A DNA stretch of 64,000 bases from CAZAQK01 sp046344715 (GCA_046344715.1 JBKDKX010000015.1:34094-98093); one strand, 5' to 3'. Shown: positions 41,150-50,629, numbered from the stretch's first letter. Program-made: numbers and translations. The notes: a model not told the origin generated them from the sequence alone.

Positions 41150-41860
41150 ATGACTAATGCTTCCAGCAAGCGTGTAGCGATCGTTCAGTCGTGTTATTTG
41201 CCCTGGAAGGGCTATTTTGATCTTATCGGGGCGGTAGATGAATTTATCTTTTACGATGATGCCCAATATACAAGCGGTGACTGGAGAAACCGTAATAAGG
41301 TGAAAACCCCCAGTGGATTAGTTTGGCTTACCGTACCTGTGCACATTAAGGGGCGTTTGGGGCAACGTATCCGTGATGCCGAAATAAACGGCGTGGAATG
41401 GCAAAAAAAACATTGGAAAACACTGCGTCAATATTATAGCAACGCCTTGTATTACAAGGAAATTTCAAGTATTTTATACCCCTATTATTGTGAGCGCAGC
41501 TATAGCAGTCTAAGCGAACTCAACCGCTTGCTTACTAAGGATATTTGTGAAATGTTGCAGATTAATACCAAACTCTCAAGCTCATGGGATTATCAATTGG
41601 TCGAAGGCAAAACAGAACGTGTGGTAAGCCTATGTCAGCAGGCGGGAGCAACTGAATATATTTCAGGCCCTTCGGCTAAGCACTATATTGACGAACGGCA
41701 GTTCAGAGAGGCTAATATTAAACTTACTTGGTTCGATTATTCTGGGTACCCTCAATATCCACAGCTATGGGGTGCATTCGAGCACAATGTCAGTATTGTG
41801 GATGTGCTGTTTAATTGTGGTTCTGACGCGAAGCGGTATTTGAAGTGCGGGGCGATATGA
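41150..41860 (+). CDS. WbqC family protein
   Basis: 236 residues from ATG 41150; the frame to 41090 lacks support and the fold starts with VAIVQSCYLPWKGYFDLIG. Further family marks are FIFYDDAQYTSGDWRNRN and VWLTVPV. WbqC-like proteins occur in O-antigen and capsule clusters and may help install an amide-linked group on a sugar; the reaction is not settled. It opens a seven-gene operon in which each gene overlaps or nearly touches the next. Confidence 0.9.
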   Translation: MTNASSKRVAIVQSCYLPWKGYFDLIGAVDEFIFYDDAQYTSGDWRNRNKVKTPSGLVWLTVPVHIKGRLGQRIRDAEINGVEWQKKHWKTLRQYYSNALYYKEISSILYPYYCERSYSSLSELNRLLTKDICEMLQINTKLSSSWDYQLVEGKTERVVSLCQQAGATEYISGPSAKHYIDERQFREANIKLTWFDYSGYPQYPQLWGAFEHNVSIVDVLFNCGSDAKRYLKCGAI

Positions 41861-42783
41861 AATTATCCATTGTTAGCACGCTTTACCGCTCAGCTCCTTA
41901 TATTAACGAGTTTTGTCGTCGTGCTGGTTCTGCAGCGCAGTCGATCACACAGGACTATGAAATTATTCTGGTGAATGATGGTTCGCCGGATGATTCCCTA
42001 CTGTTAGCTCGCGCGCTTGCACAAAGTGACAAGCATATTACGGTTATCGATCTGTCACGCAATTTTGGCCATCACAAGGCGATTATGACTGGTCTTTCAC
42101 ATAGTAAAGGTGAATTTGTTTTTTTGATTGATAGTGATCTTGAGGAACCGCCAGAATTGTTGCAAGGGTTTTGGGATAGTCTGGCTTCAGATACAGAAAC
42201 TGATGTGGTGTATGGCGTGCAGCGTACGCGTAAAGGTGGTTTGTACGAACGTGTAAGCGGTAGTCTTTTCTACGTGCTGTTTAATGCATTGTCAGCTGTT
42301 AAAATTGAAAAAAACATGAGCGTCCTTCGTTTGATGACGCGCCGCTATGTCGATAGCCTGATCCAATACCGTGAACAAGAGCTGGTATTTGCCGGTGTTG
42401 CAGCACTGGCAGGGTACCAGCAGAAATCCTATGTGTTTGACAAACTGGATAAAGGCATATCATCGTATAACATTATTCATAAGCTTGATATGGTTGCCAA
42501 CAGCATTGCCTCTTTTTCCAACCGGCCTCTTTACTATATTTTTTATCTTGGGCTTGTTCTGACGGTTTCTTCCATGGTTTTGGTAACCTATTTTTTAGGG
42601 TGCTATTTTATCCTTGGCAACATCGTTTCAGGCTGGACTTCGCTTATTATTTCTCTGTGGGCATTAGGTGGAATCATTCTGCTGACATTAGGTTTAATGG
42701 GTATTTATCTCGCCAAGATGTTTAACGAGGTGAAGGATAGGCCATACACTATCGTCCGCGCTATTTACCGTGGTGATGCATGA
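41857..42783 (+). CDS. Family 2 glycosyltransferase with two C-terminal membrane helices
   Basis: 308 residues from ATG 41857 in ATGA overlap with WbqC. GT-A fold: SIVSTLYRSAPYINEF, ILVNDGSPDDS, then the metal-binding DSDLEEP. Two membrane helices near 230 and 265 close the protein, as in GtrB and dolichol-phosphate-mannose synthase types, which load a sugar onto undecaprenyl phosphate. This fits the polytopic GT-C-like protein at the end of the cluster. Confidence 0.92.
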   Translation: MKLSIVSTLYRSAPYINEFCRRAGSAAQSITQDYEIILVNDGSPDDSLLLARALAQSDKHITVIDLSRNFGHHKAIMTGLSHSKGEFVFLIDSDLEEPPELLQGFWDSLASDTETDVVYGVQRTRKGGLYERVSGSLFYVLFNALSAVKIEKNMSVLRLMTRRYVDSLIQYREQELVFAGVAALAGYQQKSYVFDKLDKGISSYNIIHKLDMVANSIASFSNRPLYYIFYLGLVLTVSSMVLVTYFLGCYFILGNIVSGWTSLIISLWALGGIILLTLGLMGIYLAKMFNEVKDRPYTIVRAIYRGDA

Positions 42784-43445
42784 AACGCAAATTAGTGATA
42801 TTCGGTTTGGGCGATATTGCAGAGCTTGCTGCGTATTTGTTCGATTTACATACTGATTATGAAGTGGCTGCATTTACGGTAAATAAAGAATATATGACTT
42901 CAGACCGCTTTATGAACAAGCCGGTCATCGATTTTGACCGTGTGGTTACTGCCTGCTCACCGCAAGAGCATGATATGTTTGTTGCCATCGGGTATCGTGA
43001 TATCAACAAAGCGCGCGAAGAAAAATACAATGAGGCGAAAGCGCTTGGCTATCGTTTGGCACGTTATGTAAGCCCATTCGCGACAGTGTTTGATAATGTG
43101 GCGATAGGCGATAATTGCTTTATTTTTGAACATAATGTGCTGCAGCCTTTTGTAAGGATTGGCAATAACACCATATTATGGAGTGGCAACCATATAGGGC
43201 ACCATACGACTATCGGTGACCATTGTTTTATTACATCACACGCCGTGATTTCCGGACGTGTGAGGGTGGGTAATAATAGTTTTATTGGTGTGAATGCAAC
43301 GTTACGTGACCATCTCGTTATCGGCAATCACTGTGTTATTGGTGCGGGTGCTGTGTTGCTCAAAGATGCAGAAGATGGGCAGGTGTTTGTGGCGGAATCC
43401 ACCCCGGCGTCTTCGGTGCCCAGTCATAGGCTTAGGAATATCTGA
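42780..43445 (+). CDS. NeuD-like sugar O/N-acyltransferase (left-handed beta helix)
   Basis: 221 residues. An N-terminal Rossmann-like part (KLVIFGLGDIAELAAYLFD) binds a sugar nucleotide; hexapeptide repeats from ~105 form a beta helix (NTILWSGNHIGHHTTIGDHC, VRVGNNSFIGVNATL). The His in SGNHIGHH is the probable catalytic base. Trimeric enzymes of this type acetylate or formylate amino sugars. It overlaps the glycosyltransferase by 4 bp. Confidence 0.88.
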   Translation: MKRKLVIFGLGDIAELAAYLFDLHTDYEVAAFTVNKEYMTSDRFMNKPVIDFDRVVTACSPQEHDMFVAIGYRDINKAREEKYNEAKALGYRLARYVSPFATVFDNVAIGDNCFIFEHNVLQPFVRIGNNTILWSGNHIGHHTTIGDHCFITSHAVISGRVRVGNNSFIGVNATLRDHLVIGNHCVIGAGAVLLKDAEDGQVFVAESTPASSVPSHRLRNI

Positions 43446-43448
43446 ACC

Positions 43449-44372
43449 ATGAAATGGCGTAAACTTGGGCAGATATTTTGCGCCGATAAACAGAGTGACT
43501 GGATGTATTCTCACGCCATGATACCAATTGCAGAACAGCAGGATGGCGACCTGTACCGCATATATTTTTCCCCGCGCGATAAGTATAACCGTGGCCATGG
43601 AGCCTATCTAGAAATCGATATGCGCGAACCTTTGAAAGTACTGCGGCTGCATGAACAGCCTGTACTGGAGCCTGGTGAGTTGGGTTGCTTTGATGATAGT
43701 GGTGCATTGCCCAATGCTATTGTGAATGTCGGCGGCCGCAAATTGCTCTACTATACCGGTATCAATCTTGGGGTCACCGTAAAAATTCGCAACTCGATTG
43801 GTCTTGCACAGTGGAACGAAGAAAAGCAAGTGTTTGAGCGTTGCTATAAAGGGCCTGTGATTGACCGAACAAAGCAACAGCCCCACTTTGTAGCCACACC
43901 AGAGGTCATGTTTGATGAGGGGATATATCGTGCTTGGTTTACTGCTTGTGTGCGCTGGGAACAGCAAGAATCGGGTGAAGCAAAGCATTTTTATCATCTT
44001 GAATATGCAGAATCGAAAGATGGAGTGGCGTGGCAGCGCGATGGCACGGTAGCAATCGGTTTCCGTGATGCGTATGAATATGCGCTGGGTGTGCCGCGTG
44101 TAATTCGTGACGGCAAGCTCTGGCGTATGTGGTTTTGTTCACGCGCTACTAAAGAAGTGCCAACCTATCGCATACGCTATGCTGAATCCGCCGATGGAGT
44201 GCAATGGCAACGTAAGGATGATGAGGCAGGAATCACTGTATCGGACAGTGGATGGGATTCAGATATGATATGTTATCCGTTTGTGTTTGACCATCGTGGA
44301 TCACGTTATATGCTCTATAACGGCAATGGCTATGGTCGCACGGGGTTTGGTATTGCAATTCAGGAATCATGA
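43449..44372 (+). CDS. Five-bladed beta-propeller glycosidase-like protein
   Basis: 307 residues. Repeated blade-like strands with AESKDGVAWQRDG and AESADGVQWQRKD (about 185 and 245), plus GTPRV-type sequence GVPRVIRDGKLWRMWF, point to the arabinanase/invertase-like propeller fold. No signal peptide, so it would work in the cytoplasm. In glycan clusters such proteins may be sugar transferases that use phospho- or nucleotide sugars, not hydrolases. Activity is not predicted. Confidence 0.65.
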   Translation: MKWRKLGQIFCADKQSDWMYSHAMIPIAEQQDGDLYRIYFSPRDKYNRGHGAYLEIDMREPLKVLRLHEQPVLEPGELGCFDDSGALPNAIVNVGGRKLLYYTGINLGVTVKIRNSIGLAQWNEEKQVFERCYKGPVIDRTKQQPHFVATPEVMFDEGIYRAWFTACVRWEQQESGEAKHFYHLEYAESKDGVAWQRDGTVAIGFRDAYEYALGVPRVIRDGKLWRMWFCSRATKEVPTYRIRYAESADGVQWQRKDDEAGITVSDSGWDSDMICYPFVFDHRGSRYMLYNGNGYGRTGFGIAIQES

Positions 44373-44373
44373 C

Positions 44374-45231
44374 ATGACGCTTGCAGAAGAGGTGCGAGAT
44401 ATTGTTGAGAAGAATGCTCCGGATTTGCTGTCTGATTTTGATACGTTAGCCAGTGAAGCCGCATTTGCTCGTCAATGGATAGCGGCAGAACTCAGTGTGT
44501 TGCATAAGGGTGATAAGATTTTGGAAGTAGGTGCAGGCATATTTCTGCTGGCCTGTGAACTGCAACGTGACGGTTATGAAGTGACTGCCTTAGAACCCGT
44601 GATAGATGGTTTTTTGCATTTTGAGAGGTTGCAGCAATTGATGCTTGATTACGCGCAGACTGGCGGGTTTATGCCTAAAATTTTACGTTGCACGGGCGAA
44701 GAACTGGCAGAAAAAAACCATTTTAGGTTAGCCTATTCAGTCAATGTTATGGAGCATGTGGACGATATAGATAGGGTGTTGCAACGTGTGATTGCTTCGC
44801 TAACAGTGGGTGGGACATATCGCTTTGTATGTCCGAATTACCATTTTCCTTATGAACCGCATTTTCGTATCCCTACATTTGGAAGCAAGGCAACGACGGG
44901 AAAAATTATGCATCACGCTATAGCGAATGCTACCTATATGGAGCAACCGGAAGCCGTGTGGAAATCATTAAACTGGATTACAGTGAGCAAGATAAAGGCA
45001 TTGTGTCAGCCGCTACCGGTGGTTCTGAAATTTGACACCGGAATTATCGCTACCTATATTCACCGCGCATTGCACGATGCAGAATTTAAGGCGCGGCAAC
45101 GTGTACTTTCCGCGATAGGGCGATGGTTAGACATGACCGGAGCTATCCGCATATTACGATTTTTACCTCCGCATATCATGCCGATTATGGATGTTATTAT
45201 TACAAAACGCAGTGAGCCAAATCATGGCTGA
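44374..45231 (+). CDS. Class I SAM-dependent methyltransferase
   Basis: 285 residues from ATG 44374, 1 bp after the propeller gene's stop; the longer frame overlaps that gene and is rejected. Motif I is ILEVGAGIFLLACELQ (~50-65), followed by VTALEPV, and the post-motif YSVNVMEHVDDIDRVLQR. The target may be a sugar or a lipid-linked intermediate given the cluster. The last 60 residues are basic and hydrophobic and may lie at the membrane. Confidence 0.88.
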   Translation: MTLAEEVRDIVEKNAPDLLSDFDTLASEAAFARQWIAAELSVLHKGDKILEVGAGIFLLACELQRDGYEVTALEPVIDGFLHFERLQQLMLDYAQTGGFMPKILRCTGEELAEKNHFRLAYSVNVMEHVDDIDRVLQRVIASLTVGGTYRFVCPNYHFPYEPHFRIPTFGSKATTGKIMHHAIANATYMEQPEAVWKSLNWITVSKIKALCQPLPVVLKFDTGIIATYIHRALHDAEFKARQRVLSAIGRWLDMTGAIRILRFLPPHIMPIMDVIITKRSEPNHG

Positions 45232-46354
45232 CATCCCATTTAACCGCCCTTACATGACAGGGCAGGAATTAGGCAACATTACCAAAGCTCACCAAGTTGG
45301 CAGGCTCGCGGGTGATGGGCGTTTCTCCAAGCTTTGTGAGAAATGGCTGGAAGACCATACGAAATGCCAACGTGCATTGCTTACCCATTCCTGCACGGCA
45401 GCGTTGGAAATGGCGGCATTGCTGCTGGATCTCCAGCCAAAAGATGAAGTTATCATGCCTTCTTACACGTTCGTATCAACGGCTAACGCATTTGCGCTGC
45501 GTGGGGCAGTACCTGTATTTGTAGATATTCGTCCTGATACATTAAATATCGATGAGCGATTGATTGAGGCGGCTATTACGCCTCGCACCAAAGCGATTGT
45601 GGTGGTGCATTATGCCGGTGTGGCATGTGACATGGATGCGGTGACGGCCATAGCAAATAAACATGGGCTTTCCATCATTGAAGATGCAGCTCAAGCCATT
45701 ATGGCAAGCTACAAGGGGCGAGCATTAGGGAGTATTGGAGATTTTGGTGCGCTCAGCTTTCATGAAACTAAGAATATTCAGTGCGGGGAGGGTGGTGCGC
45801 TGCTTATTAATGCGAGTCCATATCGCGATGCTGCAGAAATTATCCGCGAAAAAGGCACTGACCGCAGCCGGTTCTTTCGTGGTGAAGTAGATAAGTATAC
45901 GTGGCAATCACTAGGCTCTTCCTATTTACCTGGTGAATTGCTGGCGGCTTTTCTTTATGCGCAAATGCATGCAGCTGCCAATATTACGGCCGAGCGGTTA
46001 CGCCTGTGGGATCACTATCATCACCTGCTTGCACCGTTGGAAGTTGCAGGAAAACTCAGGCGCCCATTTATTCCGGATTATGTTACCCATAGTGCACATA
46101 TGTATTACATTTTGTTGCCTGATGACGTGGTGCGTTTGGAATTAATACGGCAGTTAAAAGCATCTGGTATTGATGCCGTCACGCATTATGTTCCGCTCCA
46201 CAGCTCACCAGCAGGGAAGCAGTTGGGCCGTGTGGATGGCGAGCTTATGGTTACTGATGATGTTGCGGGGAGATTATTACGTTTACCGTTATGGATGGGA
46301 CTTGATGCACAAGAGCAGGATTTCATCGTCTCCGTGATACAAAAGGTACTGTAA
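45224..46354 (+). CDS. wecE: DegT/DnrJ/EryC1 aminotransferase (WecE/RffA-like)
   Basis: 376 residues from ATG 45224 (8-bp overlap with the methyltransferase). PLP enzyme: SCTAALEMAALLL, IMPSYTFVSTANAFALRG, EDAAQAIMASYKGRALGS and the Schiff-base Lys in SFHETKNIQCGEGGAL. It starts DIPFNRPYMTGQELGN, the WecE pattern, so the likely reaction makes TDP-4-amino-4,6-dideoxygalactose. That product would be the natural substrate of the acyltransferase in the cluster. Confidence 0.92.
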   Translation: MADIPFNRPYMTGQELGNITKAHQVGRLAGDGRFSKLCEKWLEDHTKCQRALLTHSCTAALEMAALLLDLQPKDEVIMPSYTFVSTANAFALRGAVPVFVDIRPDTLNIDERLIEAAITPRTKAIVVVHYAGVACDMDAVTAIANKHGLSIIEDAAQAIMASYKGRALGSIGDFGALSFHETKNIQCGEGGALLINASPYRDAAEIIREKGTDRSRFFRGEVDKYTWQSLGSSYLPGELLAAFLYAQMHAAANITAERLRLWDHYHHLLAPLEVAGKLRRPFIPDYVTHSAHMYYILLPDDVVRLELIRQLKASGIDAVTHYVPLHSSPAGKQLGRVDGELMVTDDVAGRLLRLPLWMGLDAQEQDFIVSVIQKVL

Positions 46355-47916
46355 TGCTTTCTTACTCGTCACGGACAATTTGTTTAATTTACTGCCTGGT
46401 GCATGCCCTGCTGTTCATTCTGGGGGATGCAAAATATTGGGATGATTGGACAATTTTTACGCCGCCTGCATCGGATATACTTGCAACCTTCACGAAAGCT
46501 GGGCACCCTTGGGCGGGGCATTTACATCTTTTCCTGCGGCAATTCGGTGGTCTTGGATATCACCTTGTAACATTTATCAGCTTCATGATTCCGCCGGTGG
46601 TGATGCCGCTTATTCTAGAGCGTCACGGCGTTGATAGAAAGCAAGCATTCTGGGTAGGGATACTGATGGCAGTGCTACCTTTTACCGTGGCGCGTGTGGC
46701 TGCAATTAACGTGATTTATGGGCTTTGTTACGGCCTGTTCTTTATGGGCTGGTTTTTACTCATGCGTTTTGCCGGAACACACAAGTGGCACTTGAAATTT
46801 CTGGCGTTGATAGTCTTCTTTGTTTCTTTTGTTACACAGTCGCTGCTGGTGTTTTATGCGGTGCCGTTTGTATCAGCTATTCTACTGGAAAGAAAATATT
46901 TTCCTTGGCGGAAATGCTTTTTGCGTAACGTTGATCTACTGATTCTGCCGTTTATTTTCTTTGCACTGAAGTCTTTGTATTTCTCACCGCTTGGTACGTA
47001 TAGTGAATACTACGAAATTCATCTCCATACCATGCCATTCTGGCATTCGCTGTTTCTAATGGGTACTGATATGCTGGATTGGCCTACGCCTGCTGCCGGA
47101 CTTACCAACATATTCCTTATCTGCTCTGGCTTGACCATGGTTGCGTATGGCAAGCAATCGATAAAAGAAACTTTCGCTTTCTTATCAGGCCGCCAATCTT
47201 TTCTGCCCTTAGATGTCCTTGGTCTTGCGGTATTTTTGGTAGCACTTCTGCCATATTTTGCAATCCAACGGTTTCCCAGTTTTATTGATTGGGAAAGCCG
47301 CTATCAATTGTTGCTTCCATTAGGTACTGCGCTCTTGATGGTGGGTGCTGCTGCCCGATTACAGTCAGCTCACAAAACTGCTCTCTGGGTGTTAGTAAGC
47401 GTGGTATGTTTTACGGTGTGGAGCAAAGCCTATCTGGATTATTACGTTGATTGGGTAAAACAGCAGGCAATTGTCAGAACACTTCAGAAAAACGATCAGT
47501 TGCGCGCGTCCTATTCATTGCTCTGGGTTGATCAAATGCTGGACATGAATGCCATGCAACGTGAATATCGTTATTATGATTTTGCAGGACTCTTTAACAG
47601 TGCTTATGGAACCCAGAAACATTTTGTGCTGCCCTACAGCAATTATATGCGTGATGGCGGTGATTGGAAGGTAATAACCAACCAGCATAGCGCTGCCATG
47701 ACCAGTGCATACATTTTAAAAGATGCAAAAAATCTGCCGGCACCGGCTCTTGTGTTTGTTACACGGCAATATAATACGGATTCAGAAAATAAACTACGCT
47801 ATGCGGTAAAAATGCTATACAGCCAATATTTCCGTCCGGAAGTATTTATACAAAAACTTGATAGGTTGCTGGAGATTAGAGGGCCAGTTCCTCTTCCTGA
47901 TCTTACTAAGGAATAG
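46354..47916 (+). CDS. Polytopic membrane protein, probable GT-C glycosyltransferase
   Basis: 520 residues, about 11-12 membrane helices then a soluble C-terminal part of about 120 residues. The first loop reads LGDAKYWDDWTIF, a paired Asp motif placed as in GT-C enzymes that use polyprenyl-phosphate sugars. The sequence otherwise resembles GtrII-like glucosyltransferases only loosely. Its ATG overlaps the TAA of the aminotransferase. It is the last gene of the cluster and is followed by a convergent purT. Confidence 0.65.
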   Translation: MLSYSSRTICLIYCLVHALLFILGDAKYWDDWTIFTPPASDILATFTKAGHPWAGHLHLFLRQFGGLGYHLVTFISFMIPPVVMPLILERHGVDRKQAFWVGILMAVLPFTVARVAAINVIYGLCYGLFFMGWFLLMRFAGTHKWHLKFLALIVFFVSFVTQSLLVFYAVPFVSAILLERKYFPWRKCFLRNVDLLILPFIFFALKSLYFSPLGTYSEYYEIHLHTMPFWHSLFLMGTDMLDWPTPAAGLTNIFLICSGLTMVAYGKQSIKETFAFLSGRQSFLPLDVLGLAVFLVALLPYFAIQRFPSFIDWESRYQLLLPLGTALLMVGAAARLQSAHKTALWVLVSVVCFTVWSKAYLDYYVDWVKQQAIVRTLQKNDQLRASYSLLWVDQMLDMNAMQREYRYYDFAGLFNSAYGTQKHFVLPYSNYMRDGGDWKVITNQHSAAMTSAYILKDAKNLPAPALVFVTRQYNTDSENKLRYAVKMLYSQYFRPEVFIQKLDRLLEIRGPVPLPDLTKE

Positions 47917-47971
47917 GGTGTTAACATTCTTGGCTACAATAGTTGCGCCGTCCGTTCTGTTGTGCACTACC

Positions 47972-49198
47972 TCACAGTGTAACCACTATCGCTTCTGATA
48001 CACATCGGGCTTTGCGGCGGGCATCTTCGATGGAATCACCCTTGGCCAGCCCCACACCCATGCGGCGCTTACCGTTTACTTCCGGCTTGCCGAACAGCCG
48101 CAGGTTGGTGTCTGGTTCTGACAATGCTTGTTCAAAGCCTGAAAATGATACTTTATCGGATTTGCCCTCCACCAATATAACGCTCGATGCTGCAAACCCA
48201 CTCTGGCGGATGTTGGGAATGGGTAGGCCGAGAATGGCACGCGCATGCAGCGCGAATTCAGAAATATCCTGTGAAATAAGTGTGACCAGCCCCGTATCAT
48301 GTGGACGCGGGGACACTTCGCTGAAAATCACCTCATCGCCTTTTATGAATAGTTCAACACCAAAAATGCCATAGCCGCCCAGCGCATCAGTGATTTTTTT
48401 CGCCATATGCTCTGCTTTTTCTGCGGCAATTTTACTCATCGGATGCGGCTGCCATGATTCATGGTAATCACCATCTACCTGCCTATGGCCTATGGGCGCG
48501 CAGAAACTGGTGCCGCCTTTATGCCGCACGGTAAGCAGTGTGATCTCATAATCAAAATGAATGAATCCTTCCACAATCACCGAGCTGCCGCCGGTGCGCG
48601 ACTGCTCACAGGCGATGCGCCATGAGTTTTCAACATCCTTCGCGCTGCGGATAACACTTTGGCCTTTACCGGATGAACTCATGATCGGCTTCACCACGCA
48701 CGGAATGCCAATGTCTTCCACGGCCTTACGGAAACTCTCCGGCGTATTTGCAAAACGGTACGGCGAGGTTTTAAGGCCAAGCTCTTCGGCGGCAAGGCGG
48801 CGGATGCCTTCGCGGTTCATGGTAAGCTGGGTGGCGCGCGCATTGGGGATGACATTGAACCCTTCCTGCTCCAGTTCACGCAGTGTGTCAGTGGCTATTG
48901 CCTCGATTTCCGGCACAATCAGGTCAGGTTTTTCCAGCTCAATAATGCGGCGAAGCTCCTTGCCGTCCAGCATGGAAAGTACGTACGATCGGTGAGCCAC
49001 CTGCATGGCCGGTGCGTTTTCATAACGATCCAGCGCGATCACTTCCACACCCAGCGCCTGCAACGCCATCGCCACTTCTTTGCCCAGCTCGCCCGAGCCA
49101 CAGAGCAACACCTTCTTCGCGGTGGCGGATAAAGGGGTGCCAATAGACTCTGTTATTTCATGTTTAGGATCCATACGCCTTTGTGCCTGATGTGCCAT
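47972..49198 (-). CDS. purT: Formate-dependent phosphoribosylglycinamide formyltransferase
   Basis: 408 residues from ATG 49198, which has AAGGGGG at good distance; the frame to 49246 is not needed. ATP-grasp enzyme of purine synthesis that makes FGAR from GAR, formate and ATP. Motifs: VLLCGSGELGKEVAMALQ at the start, PEIEAIATDTL, VVKPIMSSSGKGQS (ATP lid) and GIFGVELFIKGDEVIFSEVSPRPHDTG region (fragments VELFIKGDEV and SEVSPRPHDTGLVT). Confidence 0.96.
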   Translation of the reverse strand: MAHQAQRRMDPKHEITESIGTPLSATAKKVLLCGSGELGKEVAMALQALGVEVIALDRYENAPAMQVAHRSYVLSMLDGKELRRIIELEKPDLIVPEIEAIATDTLRELEQEGFNVIPNARATQLTMNREGIRRLAAEELGLKTSPYRFANTPESFRKAVEDIGIPCVVKPIMSSSGKGQSVIRSAKDVENSWRIACEQSRTGGSSVIVEGFIHFDYEITLLTVRHKGGTSFCAPIGHRQVDGDYHESWQPHPMSKIAAEKAEHMAKKITDALGGYGIFGVELFIKGDEVIFSEVSPRPHDTGLVTLISQDISEFALHARAILGLPIPNIRQSGFAASSVILVEGKSDKVSFSGFEQALSEPDTNLRLFGKPEVNGKRRMGVGLAKGDSIEDARRKARCVSEAIVVTL

Positions 49199-49303
49199 GT
49201 TAGCCCCCTTTATGTTGCGTTTAAGATATAATATTAATGGTGGCACATGCTAGCTGAAATATTCCCCCTTCCGGGGCACGCTTTTTATACCTAGCGTGGA
49301 GGC

Positions 49304-50066
49304 ATGCATAATCCATGTTTATATTCGCAGACCACTGATTGTCTGACCATTATTGATCTGGCCTTAAAGAACCAGCTGCTTATTTCGCGTAGCATTGATC
49401 TTGGGTTGCATGGTCATGCGCAAGAACTCAGACGGTTGGATGAAACATTAACATGGCTGCTGAAACAAAATGAACCTCTAAGTGAAGCAGAGCAGCGCGC
49501 ACAGGGATTCACTCAATACATCTGGCGTACAGCAGGTGATGATAAGGTACGACCTTCACACGCTACTAATGATGGGCAGGTATTCTCGTGGGACGACCCA
49601 CCGCCCACCGGTCACCCCAGGAGCTGACTATGGCTGCCGCTGCTGGGCGCAACCGCTGGATGGGATAGAGCCAGTTTATCCGCTGGAAACCATAATTGGC
49701 GGGCTTGGCACAAGAGCTGGCCGCGCCGTGCTAAGGGAAATCCTGCGGCGTATTGGCAGGCCAGAGCAGGTGGAGACAATTGAAGAACAACCCAAGGAGA
49801 CACTCAATCCTGATGGTAAGCCGATTGGTCGTCCAGGTGATAAACCAAAGGTACGTGAGATGGAAGGTGGGGAGAAAGGTGCACGAGAACTATATGAAAA
49901 ACTTAGTAAAGGTGGTACACCTGAGACACCACCTAATTATCCTGGCGAAGGCACTAAATTACCAAATGGTGATTGGGTAGGACATAGACCAACGTCAAAA
50001 AGTGGGCCACCTACAGTTGATGTACACGTTGAAGGTGTTCCTTTTGATAAAATCAAATTTCCATAG
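49304..50066 (+). pseudogene. Frameshifted MuF-type polymorphic toxin gene
   Basis: Two overlapping frames make one protein. The first (49304-49627) ends with a phage Mu F/SPP1 gp7-like motif: QYIWRTAGDDKVRPSH, FSWDDPPPTGHP. The second frame continues it exactly: GADYGCRCWAQPLDG, the CRC end of the MuF domain, then a linker rich in Pro, Glu and Gly and a C-terminal domain ending YPGEGTKLPNG and SKSGPPTVDVHVEG. Removing one A at 49619 joins both frames. MuF domains fused to variable C-terminal toxins are a known phage-borne polymorphic toxin class. Only a short N-terminal region precedes the motif and no other phage gene is near, so this is an orphan. The last 60 residues look like a nuclease-type toxin tail; that is from general resemblance and is not sure. 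Confidence 0.65.
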
Positions 50067-50077
50067 AAAGTTCTGAT

Positions 50078-50422
50078 ATGGGTTATAATAATCAAACAAA
50101 TGGCATTTTCGATCTTGAAAAAGAAAGTGTGATCGTAGGCGATGTTGTCGTTGATGCGCTGATGTATCCTCATTTGATTTCTCATGAAGATAGCGATAAA
50201 GCATCCGAAATTACTATTCAGAAATTTCTGGAATTTCGCAGGAAACAAGCGTCTGCTAACTCAATAAATACAAATGACACAAAAATGGAAAGTGATAATC
50301 TGGCAACAATTATAATTGCAGCATTAATTAATGCTGGGATTATCAATGCAGAAAACCGTTTGCAGGCTATTGAAATTGCTTGTGAAGAAATTCTAGTGCG
50401 ACGCTCCATGGAACAGCTTTGA
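50078..50422 (+). CDS. Small protein with two copies of a helical motif (candidate immunity protein)
   Basis: 114 residues, starting 11 bp after the toxin gene. Residues ~20-56 (GDVVVDALMYPHLISHED ... FLEFRR) and ~73-110 (NLATIIIAALINAGIINAE ... EILVRR) follow the same pattern: hydrophobic run, AL, then LI/II, an acidic spacer, AxxI, and a final RR. The next gene carries a third copy. Position directly after a toxin C-terminus suggests an immunity protein. No known immunity family is recognised. Confidence 0.6.
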   Translation: MGYNNQTNGIFDLEKESVIVGDVVVDALMYPHLISHEDSDKASEITIQKFLEFRRKQASANSINTNDTKMESDNLATIIIAALINAGIINAENRLQAIEIACEEILVRRSMEQL

Positions 50423-50452
50423 TAAAATTCATTTTCCAGAATAGGTGAAATT

Positions 50453-50629
50453 ATGAATACAGAAAATAAACATAAAGAGCCAGATGGGACACTTACGAGT
50501 GAATCACTCGCAGTGTTAATTATAGATGGATTAGTGGATGCTGGCCTTATAGATGATGGCAGTTTTGAAGAAGCGGTGAAGATTGCAACATTGGAAATCA
50601 ATATTCGCAAACACGCAGGTGATTATTAA
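50453..50629 (+). CDS. Small protein with one copy of the same helical motif
   Basis: 58 residues beginning MNTENKHKEPDGTLTSESLA. Residues 18-54 (LAVLIIDGLVDAGLIDDG, then AVKIATLEINIRK) align with both halves of the previous protein. AGGTGAAA precedes the ATG. It is either a second immunity gene or a single-unit relative made by partial duplication. Too short for most gene callers. Confidence 0.6.
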   Translation: MNTENKHKEPDGTLTSESLAVLIIDGLVDAGLIDDGSFEEAVKIATLEINIRKHAGDY

